This document shows positions 10,469-21,196 of a stretch of 64,000 nucleotides of DNA, one piece after another. How positions within the stretch are numbered: position 1 is the stretch's first letter; every line of letters begins with the position of its first letter. Under the pieces are notes generated by a model that did no database searches, had not been told where the DNA came from, and worked only from the letters and a program-made list of their open reading frames with translations. The DNA is from Sphingobacteriaceae bacterium (GTDB lineage Bacteria > Bacteroidota > Bacteroidia > Sphingobacteriales > Sphingobacteriaceae): NCBI GenBank assembly GCA_947458875.1, contig CANGZD010000002.1, positions 1 through 64,000 of the forward strand. Direction: 5' to 3'. A program made the position numbers and the translations under genes.

Positions 10469-10591
10469 ATGTTAAGTGATTTAGCCCCTTTTGTTTTTGC
10501 GAGTTTATTGCTGTTGGTGGTCGGTTTTTGGTTCAGTCCGTATGAACTTAAAATGGAGGAGCACGACGACGAGGAAATCTTGTTTTTATAG
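10469..10591 (+). CDS. Candidate small single-TM protein (40 aa), not in the ORF track
   Basis: ATG..TAG reading MLSDLAPFVFASLLLLVVGFWFSPYELKMEEHDDEEILFL; hydrophobic helix then acidic tail; fills the DinB–DUF6427 gap. Confidence 0.4.
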   Translation: MLSDLAPFVFASLLLLVVGFWFSPYELKMEEHDDEEILFL

Positions 10592-10652
10592 ATTTTTCAT
10601 CCGGCCTTTCGCAGAAATTATCTTATAATTGTTTTGATCTTCGTATCCACAT

Positions 10653-11636
10653 ATGATCAAACAATTCAGGACTTTCCATCCTTTTAATATACCGCTGCTT
10701 ATACTTGGCGCATTGTTTTTGCGCTTTGTTCTTTGGGATGAATCCCCTGCTGCTGATCTTTCATTTCATCAACTATATCAGCATTTGTTGCTGGATCATC
10801 CCCCTTCTCTACAATTGGGCGGAGGAACTCATTTTATGCTTAGTGTGAGTATCCTGATTGTTCAGGCAATCTGGTTCAATACGATTGTAAACACCCATAA
10901 TTTGATAGGGAAAGCGAGCTTTTTACCTGCCTTGTTATTTATCATCTGTGCCAATCTGATTGACTCATTTGTTTATTTTGGGCCGGTACAGGTACTCAAT
11001 TTTTTTGTCATCTGGCTCTTGAACCAATTCTTTAAAATGTATCGGGTTCAGGAAATCAGACCCTTGATTTACAATGCCGGGATGATTGTTGCATCAGGTG
11101 CCATCATTTACACCCCTTTCATTTTAATGATGCCACTCATCTGGATCAGCCTGCTGATTTTCAGACCATTCAATTGGAGAGAATGGATACTTGGCCCCTT
11201 AGGCTTCCTCACAGTTTTCTTCTTTCTGGTTTTTTATTATTACTGGAATGATGCACTTGCAGCCATTCAATCAGCCTGGATCCATCCTGACAACCTTGCT
11301 CCAATTAAAACTTTCAATTATTGGATCCTATTACCTTTAGGTATAGTGAGCATATTAAGTTTCATTCAATTGAGAATGAATTTTTTCAAAAGTGTGGTAC
11401 ACATCCGAAAATCTTATCAGTTATTGTTCATGTTCTTTTTAATGGCTTTACTTTCTGCCAGTCCGAACTTAGGGGCATCGAGCAATCATTATTTATTGGC
11501 AGCAGCACCTCTGGCAGTCTTGTTCTCTTATTACTTCATGCATGCCGCTAAAAGATGGGTTTATGAAGGTGTTTTTTTCTTGTTGCTGGCCTCTATTTTG
11601 ATTTTTGAGTTCTTCCCGGGCTTTAACTTTTTTTAA
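10653..11636 (+). CDS. DUF6427-like multi-pass membrane protein
   Basis: 327 aa hydrophobic ORF directly upstream of purQ; family by resemblance. Confidence 0.6.
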   Translation: MIKQFRTFHPFNIPLLILGALFLRFVLWDESPAADLSFHQLYQHLLLDHPPSLQLGGGTHFMLSVSILIVQAIWFNTIVNTHNLIGKASFLPALLFIICANLIDSFVYFGPVQVLNFFVIWLLNQFFKMYRVQEIRPLIYNAGMIVASGAIIYTPFILMMPLIWISLLIFRPFNWREWILGPLGFLTVFFFLVFYYYWNDALAAIQSAWIHPDNLAPIKTFNYWILLPLGIVSILSFIQLRMNFFKSVVHIRKSYQLLFMFFLMALLSASPNLGASSNHYLLAAAPLAVLFSYYFMHAAKRWVYEGVFFLLLASILIFEFFPGFNFF

Positions 11637-11681
11637 CAGATCCGGCCTCCGAAAATTCACCAAATTCAATAGATTTGTAAT

Positions 11682-12374
11682 ATGAAATTTGGTGTAGTTA
11701 CCTTCCCCGGATCCAATTGTGATCAGGACATGATCGATGTGCTGAGCAATATCATGGGTCAACAAGTAGAAAATTTATGGCATAAAAATCACGACCTCAA
11801 AGGGGTAGATATGGTGATTTTACCCGGCGGATTTTCTTACGGCGATTATCTTCGTTCCGGTGCCATCGCTCGTTTTTCGCCTGTAATGCAAGAGGTAATT
11901 GCTTTTGCGAAAAAGGGAGGTTATGTAATGGGCATCTGCAACGGATTTCAAATTCTTACCGAAGCCGGTTTGGTTCCCGGAGCTTTACTGCACAACCGGA
12001 ACCGTAAATTCATTTGTAAGAACATTTATCTCAAACCAGAAACTAATAACAGTTTGGTAAGTGCCGAACTCGGTTTAAATAAGGCGCTCAAAATTCCGAT
12101 TGCCCACGGGGAAGGCAATTATTTTGCTAAACCAGAGGTGCTGCAAGCAATGAGGGACCAAGATCAGATCTTGTTCCGTTATTGCGATGAGCATGCACAA
12201 GTAACTGAGGCGGCCAACCCCAATGGATCAATCGACAATATCGCTGGGGTTTGTAATGAAGGTAGGAATGTATTTGGCATGATGCCCCACCCTGAAAGAG
12301 CTGCCGATCCGGTATTAGCCAACCAGGATGGTTTGGGAATTTTTGAATCTATTTTAAAAATGGCCCTGGCCTAA
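11682..12374 (+). CDS. purQ: Phosphoribosylformylglycinamidine synthase subunit PurQ
   Basis: 230 aa; KFGVVTFPGSNCDQD, GGFSYGDYLRSGAIA, GICNGFQ, MMPHPERA. Confidence 0.96.
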   Translation: MKFGVVTFPGSNCDQDMIDVLSNIMGQQVENLWHKNHDLKGVDMVILPGGFSYGDYLRSGAIARFSPVMQEVIAFAKKGGYVMGICNGFQILTEAGLVPGALLHNRNRKFICKNIYLKPETNNSLVSAELGLNKALKIPIAHGEGNYFAKPEVLQAMRDQDQILFRYCDEHAQVTEAANPNGSIDNIAGVCNEGRNVFGMMPHPERAADPVLANQDGLGIFESILKMALA

Positions 12375-12378
12375 GCCC

Positions 12379-13125
12379 GTGAATAACCTGGTCATCGATA
12401 TCGGGAACTCAGGTCTCAAGTTGGCGATTTTTCATCAACGTAAACTGGTCCACAAACTACATCTTCAGCAAATAGACCTCCATCAAATCCGGCAGCTCGT
12501 TGATGATTATGGAGTTGAAAATAGCCTGATCTCATCCGTTAGTCAAGACGCGGAAGAATTAACAAACTTGCTCAAAACCATTACTGTATGTCAGTGTTTT
12601 TCATCCCGTACGGCATTGCCTTTGATCAATCAATATAAAAGTCCCGAAACATTGGGTTCAGATCGTCTGGCCGGCCTCATGGGAGCCCGCTATTTATATC
12701 CGCACAAGCCAGTTTTGGTGGTAGATGCCGGCACCTGTATTACTTATGACTTGATTGATGAGAAAAGTAGGTACGAAGGCGGCAGCATCAGCCCGGGAAT
12801 TCATATGCGGTTAAAGGCCCTGCACCATTTTACCGGTAAACTTCCTTTGGTTGATTTTGAATCCGATTTTGAAGATTTAATAGGCAGAGATACCCGTCAA
12901 TCTATATTGTCGGGAGTGATCAATGGCGTGTTGGCCGAAGCGGAAGGTTTTATCCAAAAATATAGTCAGCGACACACTCATTTGCAGGTGATACTTTGTG
13001 GCGGAGATGCCCGTTTTTTTGATACTCGCCTTAAAAATAGCATCTTTGCCAACCATCTTTCTTGTGAACCCGATTTAGTGCTAGTAGGTTTGAATGAAGT
13101 TATCTATCATCAACATGATCAATAA
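12379..13125 (+). CDS. coaX: Type III pantothenate kinase (GTG start)
   Basis: 248 aa; NLVIDIGNSGLKLAIF, GSDRLAGLMGARYLYP, VVDAGTCITYDLID. Confidence 0.93.
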   Translation: MNNLVIDIGNSGLKLAIFHQRKLVHKLHLQQIDLHQIRQLVDDYGVENSLISSVSQDAEELTNLLKTITVCQCFSSRTALPLINQYKSPETLGSDRLAGLMGARYLYPHKPVLVVDAGTCITYDLIDEKSRYEGGSISPGIHMRLKALHHFTGKLPLVDFESDFEDLIGRDTRQSILSGVINGVLAEAEGFIQKYSQRHTHLQVILCGGDARFFDTRLKNSIFANHLSCEPDLVLVGLNEVIYHQHDQ

Positions 13126-14407
13126 AATTAAATATATCGCTGTATGCCTCATTTTACTTCTTGCGGTAAAAGTGCATGCACAAAATACCACCAATTCACC
13201 CTACAGTCAATTCGGTTTAGGTGATATCAAACCCGCATTAATTGCTCAAAATATCGGTATGGGTGGCCTGGCTATGGGTATTCGTAAAGCAGGAGGCTAC
13301 AATAATATTAACGTGGCCAATCCGGCAGCTTACAGTGTGATCAACCTAAGTACCTTTGATATTGGCGCTACCATGGATTTTAGAACACTCAGTAAATCGA
13401 GTATGTCTGAAAGAACTACCAATGGTACACTGAGTCATTTATTGATCGCTGTTCCGGTCAATCCTAAATCGGCACTTAGTTTTGGTTTAATGCCCTATTC
13501 CGATCTGGGCTATCAATATCGCACCCACAAAGTATTAGACAATGTGAAAGTAGACCAGGTTTACGCAGGTGAAGGAGGTTTATCGAGAGCGCATTTGGGC
13601 TATGGTTATCAGGTGACCAAAAAATTAAGTTTAGGGTTCAATATGGCCTACATCTTTGGAAATTTGAAGAATAAACAATCCACTGAATTTCCGGAAGATA
13701 TAACAGCCCTGAGTTCCAGAAACCAAGCAGAAAAGAGCGTTGGAGGATTAAATTTGCAATACGGGATTCAATATGTGGTAAATCCGGAAGGAAAGAATGT
13801 GTTGACCATCGGTTACTCAGGCACCAATTCGTCGAAATTAAACACCAAGGGCTCTATGACGAGCTTCCGCTACAGCTATGATGCTATCAATCAGACTGAA
13901 TCGGCTCCAATTGATACCATCTACTTCGATCCGGAGGTGGCATCAAATGTGCGTATTCCGCAAACACACAGTATTGGATTTGCCTTCGAAAGAGCTAATA
14001 AATGGGTAATGGGTGCTGATTTTACCTATAGCAGGTGGTCTCAATTTAGTGAAGGCGGCGTGAATGCCGGTTTAAATGATAGTTTTGGTATTGCCGTAGG
14101 GGGTCAATACACCCCAGATTATACAGCCGTTTCTAACTATTTTAAATTGATCGACTACAGTTTGGGGGTCAGATTCAATAAAACTTATATCAAGGTACAG
14201 GATCAGCAGATCAATCAAACAGCTCTTTGTTTCGGCTTAGGCTTGCCTTTGCCCTCCAACCGCACCGCTTTTTATAAAATCAATTTTGCTGCAGAGTGGG
14301 GTAAGCGAGGGACGTTATCAAATAACTTGGTCCGTGAGAACTACCTGAATCTGCGTTTGGGCTTTACGCTCAACGACCGGTGGTTCATCAAACCTAAATA
14401 CGACTAA
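13115..14407 (+). CDS. Outer-membrane beta-barrel protein
   Basis: Signal peptide INKIKYIAVCLILLLAVKVHAQ, aromatic C-terminus; start moved from 13094 to the ATG at 13115 just before the signal peptide. Confidence 0.8.
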   Translation: MINKIKYIAVCLILLLAVKVHAQNTTNSPYSQFGLGDIKPALIAQNIGMGGLAMGIRKAGGYNNINVANPAAYSVINLSTFDIGATMDFRTLSKSSMSERTTNGTLSHLLIAVPVNPKSALSFGLMPYSDLGYQYRTHKVLDNVKVDQVYAGEGGLSRAHLGYGYQVTKKLSLGFNMAYIFGNLKNKQSTEFPEDITALSSRNQAEKSVGGLNLQYGIQYVVNPEGKNVLTIGYSGTNSSKLNTKGSMTSFRYSYDAINQTESAPIDTIYFDPEVASNVRIPQTHSIGFAFERANKWVMGADFTYSRWSQFSEGGVNAGLNDSFGIAVGGQYTPDYTAVSNYFKLIDYSLGVRFNKTYIKVQDQQINQTALCFGLGLPLPSNRTAFYKINFAAEWGKRGTLSNNLVRENYLNLRLGFTLNDRWFIKPKYD

Positions 14408-14424
14408 CCTTAGAAGTATACGGA

Positions 14425-14973
14425 ATGAAAGTCCGTTTCATTTACTTGAGCCTGTTTTCTTTAGGTATTTTCTTGATCACTTCTTGTGAGAATGATCTAA
14501 GGGAGGTGGAACGCATCGCATCGCAAAAATCACACATTCCAATGGATCGTACCACAGGGTTAGAGCTCATTTACAGCGATGGTGCTGTGGTCAAAGCCAA
14601 ATTAATTACACCAGAATTGCTTCATTTCAAAACGAATGCTCCTTACTATGAGATGAAAAAAGGGGTCACCATTATTTTTTTAGATGCCAATCAGCAGGAA
14701 TCAAGCAGGGTGGTGGCCGATTATGCCATTCGTCGTGAAAATGAAAAAAATATGGAACTCCGGAACAATGTAGTGGTCACCACCCGAGAAGGCAAGACCT
14801 TTAAATCGGATGAACTGATTTGGGATGAAAATTTACGCCGATTCTATTCTAACAAAACGGTAGCCATCAAAACAGTCTCACAAACTATATTCGGAACCAA
14901 ATTTTGGGCCAATGAAGATTTCAGCTATTATGAAATAGAACAGTCTACCGGCAATTTTAATGTAGGTCAATAA
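14425..14973 (+). CDS. lptC: LPS export ABC transporter periplasmic protein LptC
   Basis: 182 aa; lipobox LITSCEND; GKTFKSDELIWDENLRRFYSNKTV. Confidence 0.85.
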   Translation: MKVRFIYLSLFSLGIFLITSCENDLREVERIASQKSHIPMDRTTGLELIYSDGAVVKAKLITPELLHFKTNAPYYEMKKGVTIIFLDANQQESSRVVADYAIRRENEKNMELRNNVVVTTREGKTFKSDELIWDENLRRFYSNKTVAIKTVSQTIFGTKFWANEDFSYYEIEQSTGNFNVGQ

Positions 14974-15065
14974 TCATAAGTTTTTAGCGCTGAATCACAA
15001 TTTTATACCAATTTTTCTGAAAATTTGTATCTTGCGCCTCTTTTGAAGAAACTAAAGCTAATCAT

Positions 15066-17177
15066 ATGGGAATAATGGGTTTCCTGCGAAATAGAGCAGG
15101 TGTTATCATTGTCAGTTTAATAGGACTTTCTATCGTTGCTTTTTTAATCAGCGATGCCGTTCGTTTGGGTAGTCCATTTTGGAGTGCCAGCAATAATCAA
15201 GTTGGTGAAGTAGCAGGAGAAACGATTGACATTCAATCGTTCAATGCTAAAGTGGAAGAAAACACCAATAATTTTAAGCAACAAATGGGGCAATCCTCAT
15301 TGAGTGCTCAAATGATGGCTTATGTGGTAGAAAATACCTGGAATCAAACAGTTTCTAAGATTTTACTCGAAAAAGAATTGAATTTGCTCGGCTTGCAAGT
15401 CGGCAAAACAGAGCTGAATGACATGATCAGTGGCAAAAATCCTGATCCACAGGTTTTACAAGCCTTTGGTAACCCGCAGACTGGCCAAATCAATCGTGAT
15501 CAGTTGAATCAGTTTTTAAATAATATTGAGAAAGAAGATGCTGCAAGCCCAATGCGTCAGCAATGGGGCAATTTTTTACTTAACCTTACTCAAAATCGTT
15601 TGAGCGAGAAATATTTCAATCTCGTAAAAAACAGTTTATACGTTACTACTTTAGAAGCCCGTGAAGATTACCAACAGCGTAACAAACTGGCCAGCTTCAA
15701 ATACTTAAGTTTGGATTATACTTCTATCCCCGATCAACAAATTAAGTTGACAGACGAAGATTTCCAAGATTACTACGAAAAGAATAAATATCGTTTTAAC
15801 AATAAGGTTGAAACCCGCAGTTTCGAATATGTGGTGTTTGATGCCAAGCCATCTAAAGCAGATTCAGCAGAAATCAATGCGAAGATTGTTAAGCTGACCA
15901 ATGATTTCAGAGTAAGTGCCAACGATTCTTTATTTGTAAGTATTAACTCTGATACCAAAACACCAATTGCTTACGTACGTAAAGGCCAATTGGAGCCCGC
16001 TTTAGACTCTGCCGTATTCAAAGCAGCTGCAGGAACCTTGTTAGGCCCAATATTTACCGGTACTTCTTACAAACTGGCCAAAGTGTTGGATGTAAAAGTG
16101 GGTCCGGATTCAGTTTCGGCCAGCCATATTTTAATTAACCCTGCAACAGAGGGTGGTTTAGACAAGGCAAAAGCGAAAGCAGACTCTATTCGTAACCTGA
16201 TTGCCAAAGGTGCAAGCTTTGCAGTATTGGCCAAGCAGTTTGGTACCGATGGAAGTAAAGACAAAGGCGGCGATTTAGGAACTTTTGGAAGAGGCGCCAT
16301 GGTGCCTGCTTTTGAAAACGCAGTTTTCAACGGTAAAACCGGTGACCTAAAAGTAATTTCTACCCAATTTGGAGTACATGTGATTAAGATCAATGCTCAA
16401 AAAGGATCTTCTAAAGTGGTTAAAGTTGCTTTAGTAGACAAATCACTGAGTAGCAGCAGTAAAACTCAACAAGCGGCATATGCCAAAGCTTCGGCCTTCT
16501 TAAATAAAGCAAGTGATGCTAAAACCTTTGATGAATTAGTTAAGCAGTCGGGCTATAAAAAACTTATTGCACAAGATGTAGTAGGAACTCAAGCTGATCT
16601 TGCTGGTTTAGAAAATCCCCGCGAAATCATCCGTTGGGCTTATCGTGCCGATCTTGGTGATGTGTCTGATCAGGTTTTTGAAACAGGCGATCAATTTGTG
16701 ATCGCGAAGCTTAGTGATGTGAAAGAGAAAGGAACACTTTCTTTAGATCAAGTGAAAAAAGAAATTGAGCCACAGGTATTCAAAGAGGTTAAAGCCAAGC
16801 GTTTGGAAGAAAAATTGAATCAAGCCTTGGCTGGAGCGTCCAGCTTAGAGCAAGTGGCTCAAAAACTAGGCAAATCAGTTATGCCTGTTGAAAATCTGGT
16901 TTTTGCTAATCCTATTTTACCAGGTATTGGTCAAGAGAACAAACTGGTGGGTGCTATCTTTGGAGCACAGCCCGCAAAAATATCTAAAGCTATCAGAGGA
17001 GAAAGCGGCGTGTATGCTTTTGTGGTGAACGGATTTTCAAATCCTGCTCCGCTGTTAAATCCTGCTAAACAAAAACAACAATTGGTGCAGTATCTTTACC
17101 AACGTGGTGCGGGTGCGGCCTTTGGGGTTTTGCGTGATCAGGCTGATGTCAAAGATTACCGCGTAAAATTCTTTTAA
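15066..17177 (+). CDS. SurA/PpiD-type peptidylprolyl isomerase, membrane-anchored
   Basis: 703 aa; N-terminal TM; parvulin ASHILI...GASFAVLAKQFGTDGSKDKGGDLGTFGRGAMVPAFE. Confidence 0.92.
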   Translation: MGIMGFLRNRAGVIIVSLIGLSIVAFLISDAVRLGSPFWSASNNQVGEVAGETIDIQSFNAKVEENTNNFKQQMGQSSLSAQMMAYVVENTWNQTVSKILLEKELNLLGLQVGKTELNDMISGKNPDPQVLQAFGNPQTGQINRDQLNQFLNNIEKEDAASPMRQQWGNFLLNLTQNRLSEKYFNLVKNSLYVTTLEAREDYQQRNKLASFKYLSLDYTSIPDQQIKLTDEDFQDYYEKNKYRFNNKVETRSFEYVVFDAKPSKADSAEINAKIVKLTNDFRVSANDSLFVSINSDTKTPIAYVRKGQLEPALDSAVFKAAAGTLLGPIFTGTSYKLAKVLDVKVGPDSVSASHILINPATEGGLDKAKAKADSIRNLIAKGASFAVLAKQFGTDGSKDKGGDLGTFGRGAMVPAFENAVFNGKTGDLKVISTQFGVHVIKINAQKGSSKVVKVALVDKSLSSSSKTQQAAYAKASAFLNKASDAKTFDELVKQSGYKKLIAQDVVGTQADLAGLENPREIIRWAYRADLGDVSDQVFETGDQFVIAKLSDVKEKGTLSLDQVKKEIEPQVFKEVKAKRLEEKLNQALAGASSLEQVAQKLGKSVMPVENLVFANPILPGIGQENKLVGAIFGAQPAKISKAIRGESGVYAFVVNGFSNPAPLLNPAKQKQQLVQYLYQRGAGAAFGVLRDQADVKDYRVKFF

Positions 17178-17214
17178 GAAGCTTATTTCTTAACTTTATA
17201 TCCGGAAAGATGTT

Positions 17215-17763
17215 ATGTCTTTCCGGATTTTTTATTTTTCAGCTATGGACCTCGATTTAAATCTCAGAAATAAAGTTGCTGAAAGCGGCATTGTGAGTGT
17301 GGATCTGTCTACATTTTATCCAACAGGTGAACGTATACTGTACGATATCAAGGATAACCTGTTTCAGGGATTGATCTTACGTGAAAAAGATTTCAGAGAA
17401 TTTGTAAAGTTGCACCATTGGGCAGCATACCAAGGTAAACACGTAGCTATTTATTGCAGTGCCGATGCCATTGTGCCTACTTGGGCATATATGTTACTGG
17501 CTACCAAATTAAGTCCTTATGCAGCAAGTATTGTTTTCGGCGATTTGAATTTACTCGAAACAGTCTTGTTTGATAGGGCCCTCGCCAGTTTAGATCTGGA
17601 AAGCTATCGCGACCAAAGGGTCGTGGTGAAAGGTTGTGGTGAGATCCCGGTCCCCGATTCGGCGTATGTAAGCCTGGCAGCTAAGTTAGTTAGTGTGGCA
17701 AAAAGTGTGATGTATGGAGAGCCCTGTTCCACTGTGCCGCTCTTTAAAAAGAAAGATGTATAA
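17215..17763 (+). CDS. DUF2480 family protein
   Basis: 182 aa; family by resemblance (VDLSTFYPTGERILYDIKDNLFQGLILREKDFR). Confidence 0.75.
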   Translation: MSFRIFYFSAMDLDLNLRNKVAESGIVSVDLSTFYPTGERILYDIKDNLFQGLILREKDFREFVKLHHWAAYQGKHVAIYCSADAIVPTWAYMLLATKLSPYAASIVFGDLNLLETVLFDRALASLDLESYRDQRVVVKGCGEIPVPDSAYVSLAAKLVSVAKSVMYGEPCSTVPLFKKKDV

Positions 17764-17773
17764 ATTCATCAAC

Positions 17774-18556
17774 ATGAAAAAGCTCTTTTTTTTTCTTCTC
17801 CTGCTATGCAATTTGTCCGCAGTTCAAGCGCAAGAATTAAAGAATACTGCCGAAGTTGCCTTTCACCCCGGAGAGGAGCTCATCTATAAACTCAGGTACG
17901 GCATTTTTACCGCTGCAGAAGCAAAGTTAAGAATCCTTGATACCGATCTTAAGTTTGACGATCGACCGGTATTTCATCTCATAGCCGAGGGTAGAACTTC
18001 GGGCACCTTTGATATCTTTCATCGGGTGAGAAACAGATACGATTCTTACATCGATCGAAAGGAATTAACACCTTATCTCTACACCGAAAACATACACGAG
18101 TCGAGTTACCGCAGAAATGATAAGGCCCGCTTTTACCAAGAGCAGCAAAAAGTAGTCTCTAACAAAGGCACCTTCAAAGGCCCTGCTCAAACTTTTGATG
18201 TGATATCAGCCTATTATTTTGCCCGCAGCATCGATATCTCTAAAATTAAAATAGGAGATAAATTATCCATGTCTTATTTCCTGAGCGATGGCATCTCTCA
18301 GTTAGAAATAGAATATTTAGGTAAAGAAGTGGTGAGAACAGCTTTGGGTAAATTCAACTGTTTAAAATTCAGTCCTTCCATCCAACCTGGGCGCATCTTC
18401 AGGAAAGATAGTAGGTTATACCTTTGGATTACCGACGATGGCAACCGTATTCCGGTAAAAGCTCATGTTGAAGTGTTGGTGGGTTCCATCACCATGGAAT
18501 TGGTCAATGCGAAAGGGCTTAAATATCCGTTGGCTGCTAAAAAAGTAAAACCATGA
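17774..18556 (+). CDS. DUF3108 domain-containing secreted protein
   Basis: Signal peptide MKKLFFFLLLLCNLSAVQAQ; FHPGEELIYKLRYG; start moved from 17714 to 17774. Confidence 0.8.
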   Translation: MKKLFFFLLLLCNLSAVQAQELKNTAEVAFHPGEELIYKLRYGIFTAAEAKLRILDTDLKFDDRPVFHLIAEGRTSGTFDIFHRVRNRYDSYIDRKELTPYLYTENIHESSYRRNDKARFYQEQQKVVSNKGTFKGPAQTFDVISAYYFARSIDISKIKIGDKLSMSYFLSDGISQLEIEYLGKEVVRTALGKFNCLKFSPSIQPGRIFRKDSRLYLWITDDGNRIPVKAHVEVLVGSITMELVNAKGLKYPLAAKKVKP

Positions 18557-19119
18557 TCGAAGTAGGCCATGTCTTGGTCCATGAAGACCTCATTTCTGAG
18601 CAATTTGTGTGCAATTTAAATGCTTGTAAGGGGGCATGTTGTATTGAAGGTGATGCTGGTGCGCCTCTTGAAAATGCAGAAAAAGCTATTTTGGAAGAAG
18701 TCTACCCAATGGTAAAACCCCTGATGACCGCTAAGGGAATAGAGACTGTTGAAGCCGAAGGTGTTTATGTGAAAGATTTTGAGGGTGATTACACCACTCC
18801 TTGTGTAGATCAACACAAGGAATGTGCTTATGTAATTTGGGAAAACGGCATCACTAAATGTGCCATTGAGAAAGCCTATGAAATGGGAATGGTGAAGTGG
18901 AAGAAGCCGCTGTCTTGCCATTTATATCCCATCCGCATCACTTCCTATCCGGAGTTTGATGTATTGCATTACGATCGCTGGTCTATTTGTAGTGCAGCTT
19001 GCTCGCATGGAGCCGAGTTAAAAGTACCTGTTTATCAGTTCCTCAAAGAGCCTCTTATCAGGAAATACGGGGAGGCCTGGTTTGCTGAATTAGAGGAAAA
19101 GGTGCAAGCATCTCTGTAG
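18553..19119 (+). CDS. DUF3109 family protein (Cys-rich)
   Basis: 188 aa; NLNACKGACCIEGDAGAPLE, CHLYPIRI. Confidence 0.88.
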   Translation: MIEVGHVLVHEDLISEQFVCNLNACKGACCIEGDAGAPLENAEKAILEEVYPMVKPLMTAKGIETVEAEGVYVKDFEGDYTTPCVDQHKECAYVIWENGITKCAIEKAYEMGMVKWKKPLSCHLYPIRITSYPEFDVLHYDRWSICSAACSHGAELKVPVYQFLKEPLIRKYGEAWFAELEEKVQASL

Positions 19120-19159
19120 AAATTCTTATTTTTAACCATCAACCTATTAAATCCACTAA

Positions 19160-20026
19160 ATGAAAGGAATTATACTTGCCGGCGGTTCCGGTACCCGTTT
19201 ACATCCCTTAACCTTGGCGGTAAGCAAGCAATTGATGCCTGTTTACGATAAGCCGATGATCTATTATCCGCTTTCTACGCTCATGCAGGCAGGCATAAAC
19301 GAAATTCTGGTAATTTCTACCCCGCATGATTTGCCCCATTTTAAAAAGTTATTGGGTAGTGGCCAACAATTAGGGTGTAAATTTTCTTATGCCGTTCAGG
19401 AGGTTCCCAACGGATTGGCACAGGCCTTTGTGATTGGTGCCGATTTTATTGGTAATGATGATGTGGCCTTGATTTTAGGCGATAATATTTTTTATGGTGA
19501 TGGGATGGATCGCCTGATGCAGGAATCGACCAAGCCCGATGGCGGTATGGTGTTTGCCTATCCGGTTTCTGATCCGGAGCGTTATGGTGTAGTTGAGTTC
19601 GATGCCCAACAGCGGGCCATATCAATTGAAGAGAAACCCGCCACCCCTAAATCGAATTATGCAGTACCGGGTTTATATTTTTATGATAATTCGGTAGTAG
19701 AAATTGCTAAAAACATCCAACCATCTGCTCGTGGCGAATATGAAATTACCGATGTGAATAAAACCTATTTGGCCCAGGGCAAACTAAAGGTGGCGGTTTT
19801 GAGTCGTGGTACAGCCTGGCTCGATACCGGTACTTTCAACTCCCTTATGCAGGCCGGACAGTTTGTGCAGGTGATAGAAGAACGTCAGGGCTTAAAAATA
19901 GGTTGTATTGAAGAAATAGCCTATCGAATGGGCTTCATCAGCAAAGAAGAATTAAAAGCCATTGCCGAACCATTGGTTAAAAGTGGTTATGGACAATATT
20001 TACTCAGAATCATTCATCAAAGTTGA
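19160..20026 (+). CDS. rfbA: Glucose-1-phosphate thymidylyltransferase
   Basis: 288 aa; [41 protein letters not shown]. Confidence 0.98.
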   Translation: MKGIILAGGSGTRLHPLTLAVSKQLMPVYDKPMIYYPLSTLMQAGINEILVISTPHDLPHFKKLLGSGQQLGCKFSYAVQEVPNGLAQAFVIGADFIGNDDVALILGDNIFYGDGMDRLMQESTKPDGGMVFAYPVSDPERYGVVEFDAQQRAISIEEKPATPKSNYAVPGLYFYDNSVVEIAKNIQPSARGEYEITDVNKTYLAQGKLKVAVLSRGTAWLDTGTFNSLMQAGQFVQVIEERQGLKIGCIEEIAYRMGFISKEELKAIAEPLVKSGYGQYLLRIIHQS

Positions 20027-20056
20027 TGGGAGATATTTAATAGTTAAATTTTAAGA

Positions 20057-21193
20057 ATGAAGGTTGCATTAATAACGGGAATTACAGGTCAGGATGGAGC
20101 ATATTTGGCAGAATTTCTGCTGAAGAAAGGTTATTTTGTTCATGGATTGAAAAGAAGAAGTTCTTCCTTCAATACCGAGCGGATAGACCACCTTTACCAA
20201 GACCCCCATGAAGAACATTTGCACTTTAAACTGCATTACGGCGATTTAACTGATTCTACTAATCTCATACGTATTATCCAGGAGACGCAGCCGGATGAGA
20301 TTTATAACCTGGCGGCGATGAGCCACGTAAAAGTGAGTTTCGATACTCCCGAATACACCGCTAATGCAGATGGGGTGGGAACACTTAGAATCCTGGAAGC
20401 AGTTCGTTTGCTCGGGATGACGAAAAAAACCAAGATCTACCAGGCCTCCACTTCAGAGCTTTATGGATTGGTGCAGGCGGTCCCTCAAAGTGAAACAACA
20501 CCTTTCTACCCACGCTCACCTTATGGCGTGGCTAAGTTATACGCTTATTGGATTACGGTAAACTATCGTGAAGCCTACGATATGTATGCCTGCAATGGCA
20601 TCTTGTTCAACCATGAGAGTCCCATCCGTGGCGAAACCTTCGTAACCCGTAAAATTACCCGTGCAGCCGCAAAAATTGCTTTGGGTCTGCAAAGCACCTT
20701 GTTTTTGGGCAACCTGTCTGCACAACGCGACTGGGGACATGCCAAAGATTATGTGGAGGCCATGTGGCTCATTTTACAGCAAGAAAAGCCTGAGGACTAT
20801 GTGATTGCAACCGGTGTGACCACTACGGTGAGAGACTTTGTGAAGCTAGCTTTCGAAGAGTTGGGTATTGAAATTGAATTCAGTGGCAAAGCGGAGAACG
20901 AAAAAGGAGTGATCATTAACGTGAATGAAGCTCGTTGCCAAGAATTGGGCATCAATCCGGATCAGCTGAAACTGGGCACCACCGTAGTGAAAGTGGATCC
21001 TAAATATTATCGCCCTACCGAAGTAGACCTGTTATTGGGTGACCCTACAAAAGCCAATAAACAATTGGGATGGACGCCAAAGTACGACCTGCCTGCCTTG
21101 GTACAAGACATGGTGATTGCCGATCTGCATCTAATGAAGAAAGATGAATTTCTGAAGCAGGGAGGCTATAGAACCAATAATTATTTCGAATAG
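20057..21193 (+). CDS. gmd: GDP-mannose 4,6-dehydratase
   Basis: 378 aa; [51 protein letters not shown]. Confidence 0.98.
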   Translation: MKVALITGITGQDGAYLAEFLLKKGYFVHGLKRRSSSFNTERIDHLYQDPHEEHLHFKLHYGDLTDSTNLIRIIQETQPDEIYNLAAMSHVKVSFDTPEYTANADGVGTLRILEAVRLLGMTKKTKIYQASTSELYGLVQAVPQSETTPFYPRSPYGVAKLYAYWITVNYREAYDMYACNGILFNHESPIRGETFVTRKITRAAAKIALGLQSTLFLGNLSAQRDWGHAKDYVEAMWLILQQEKPEDYVIATGVTTTVRDFVKLAFEELGIEIEFSGKAENEKGVIINVNEARCQELGINPDQLKLGTTVVKVDPKYYRPTEVDLLLGDPTKANKQLGWTPKYDLPALVQDMVIADLHLMKKDEFLKQGGYRTNNYFE

Positions 21194-21196
21194 CGG

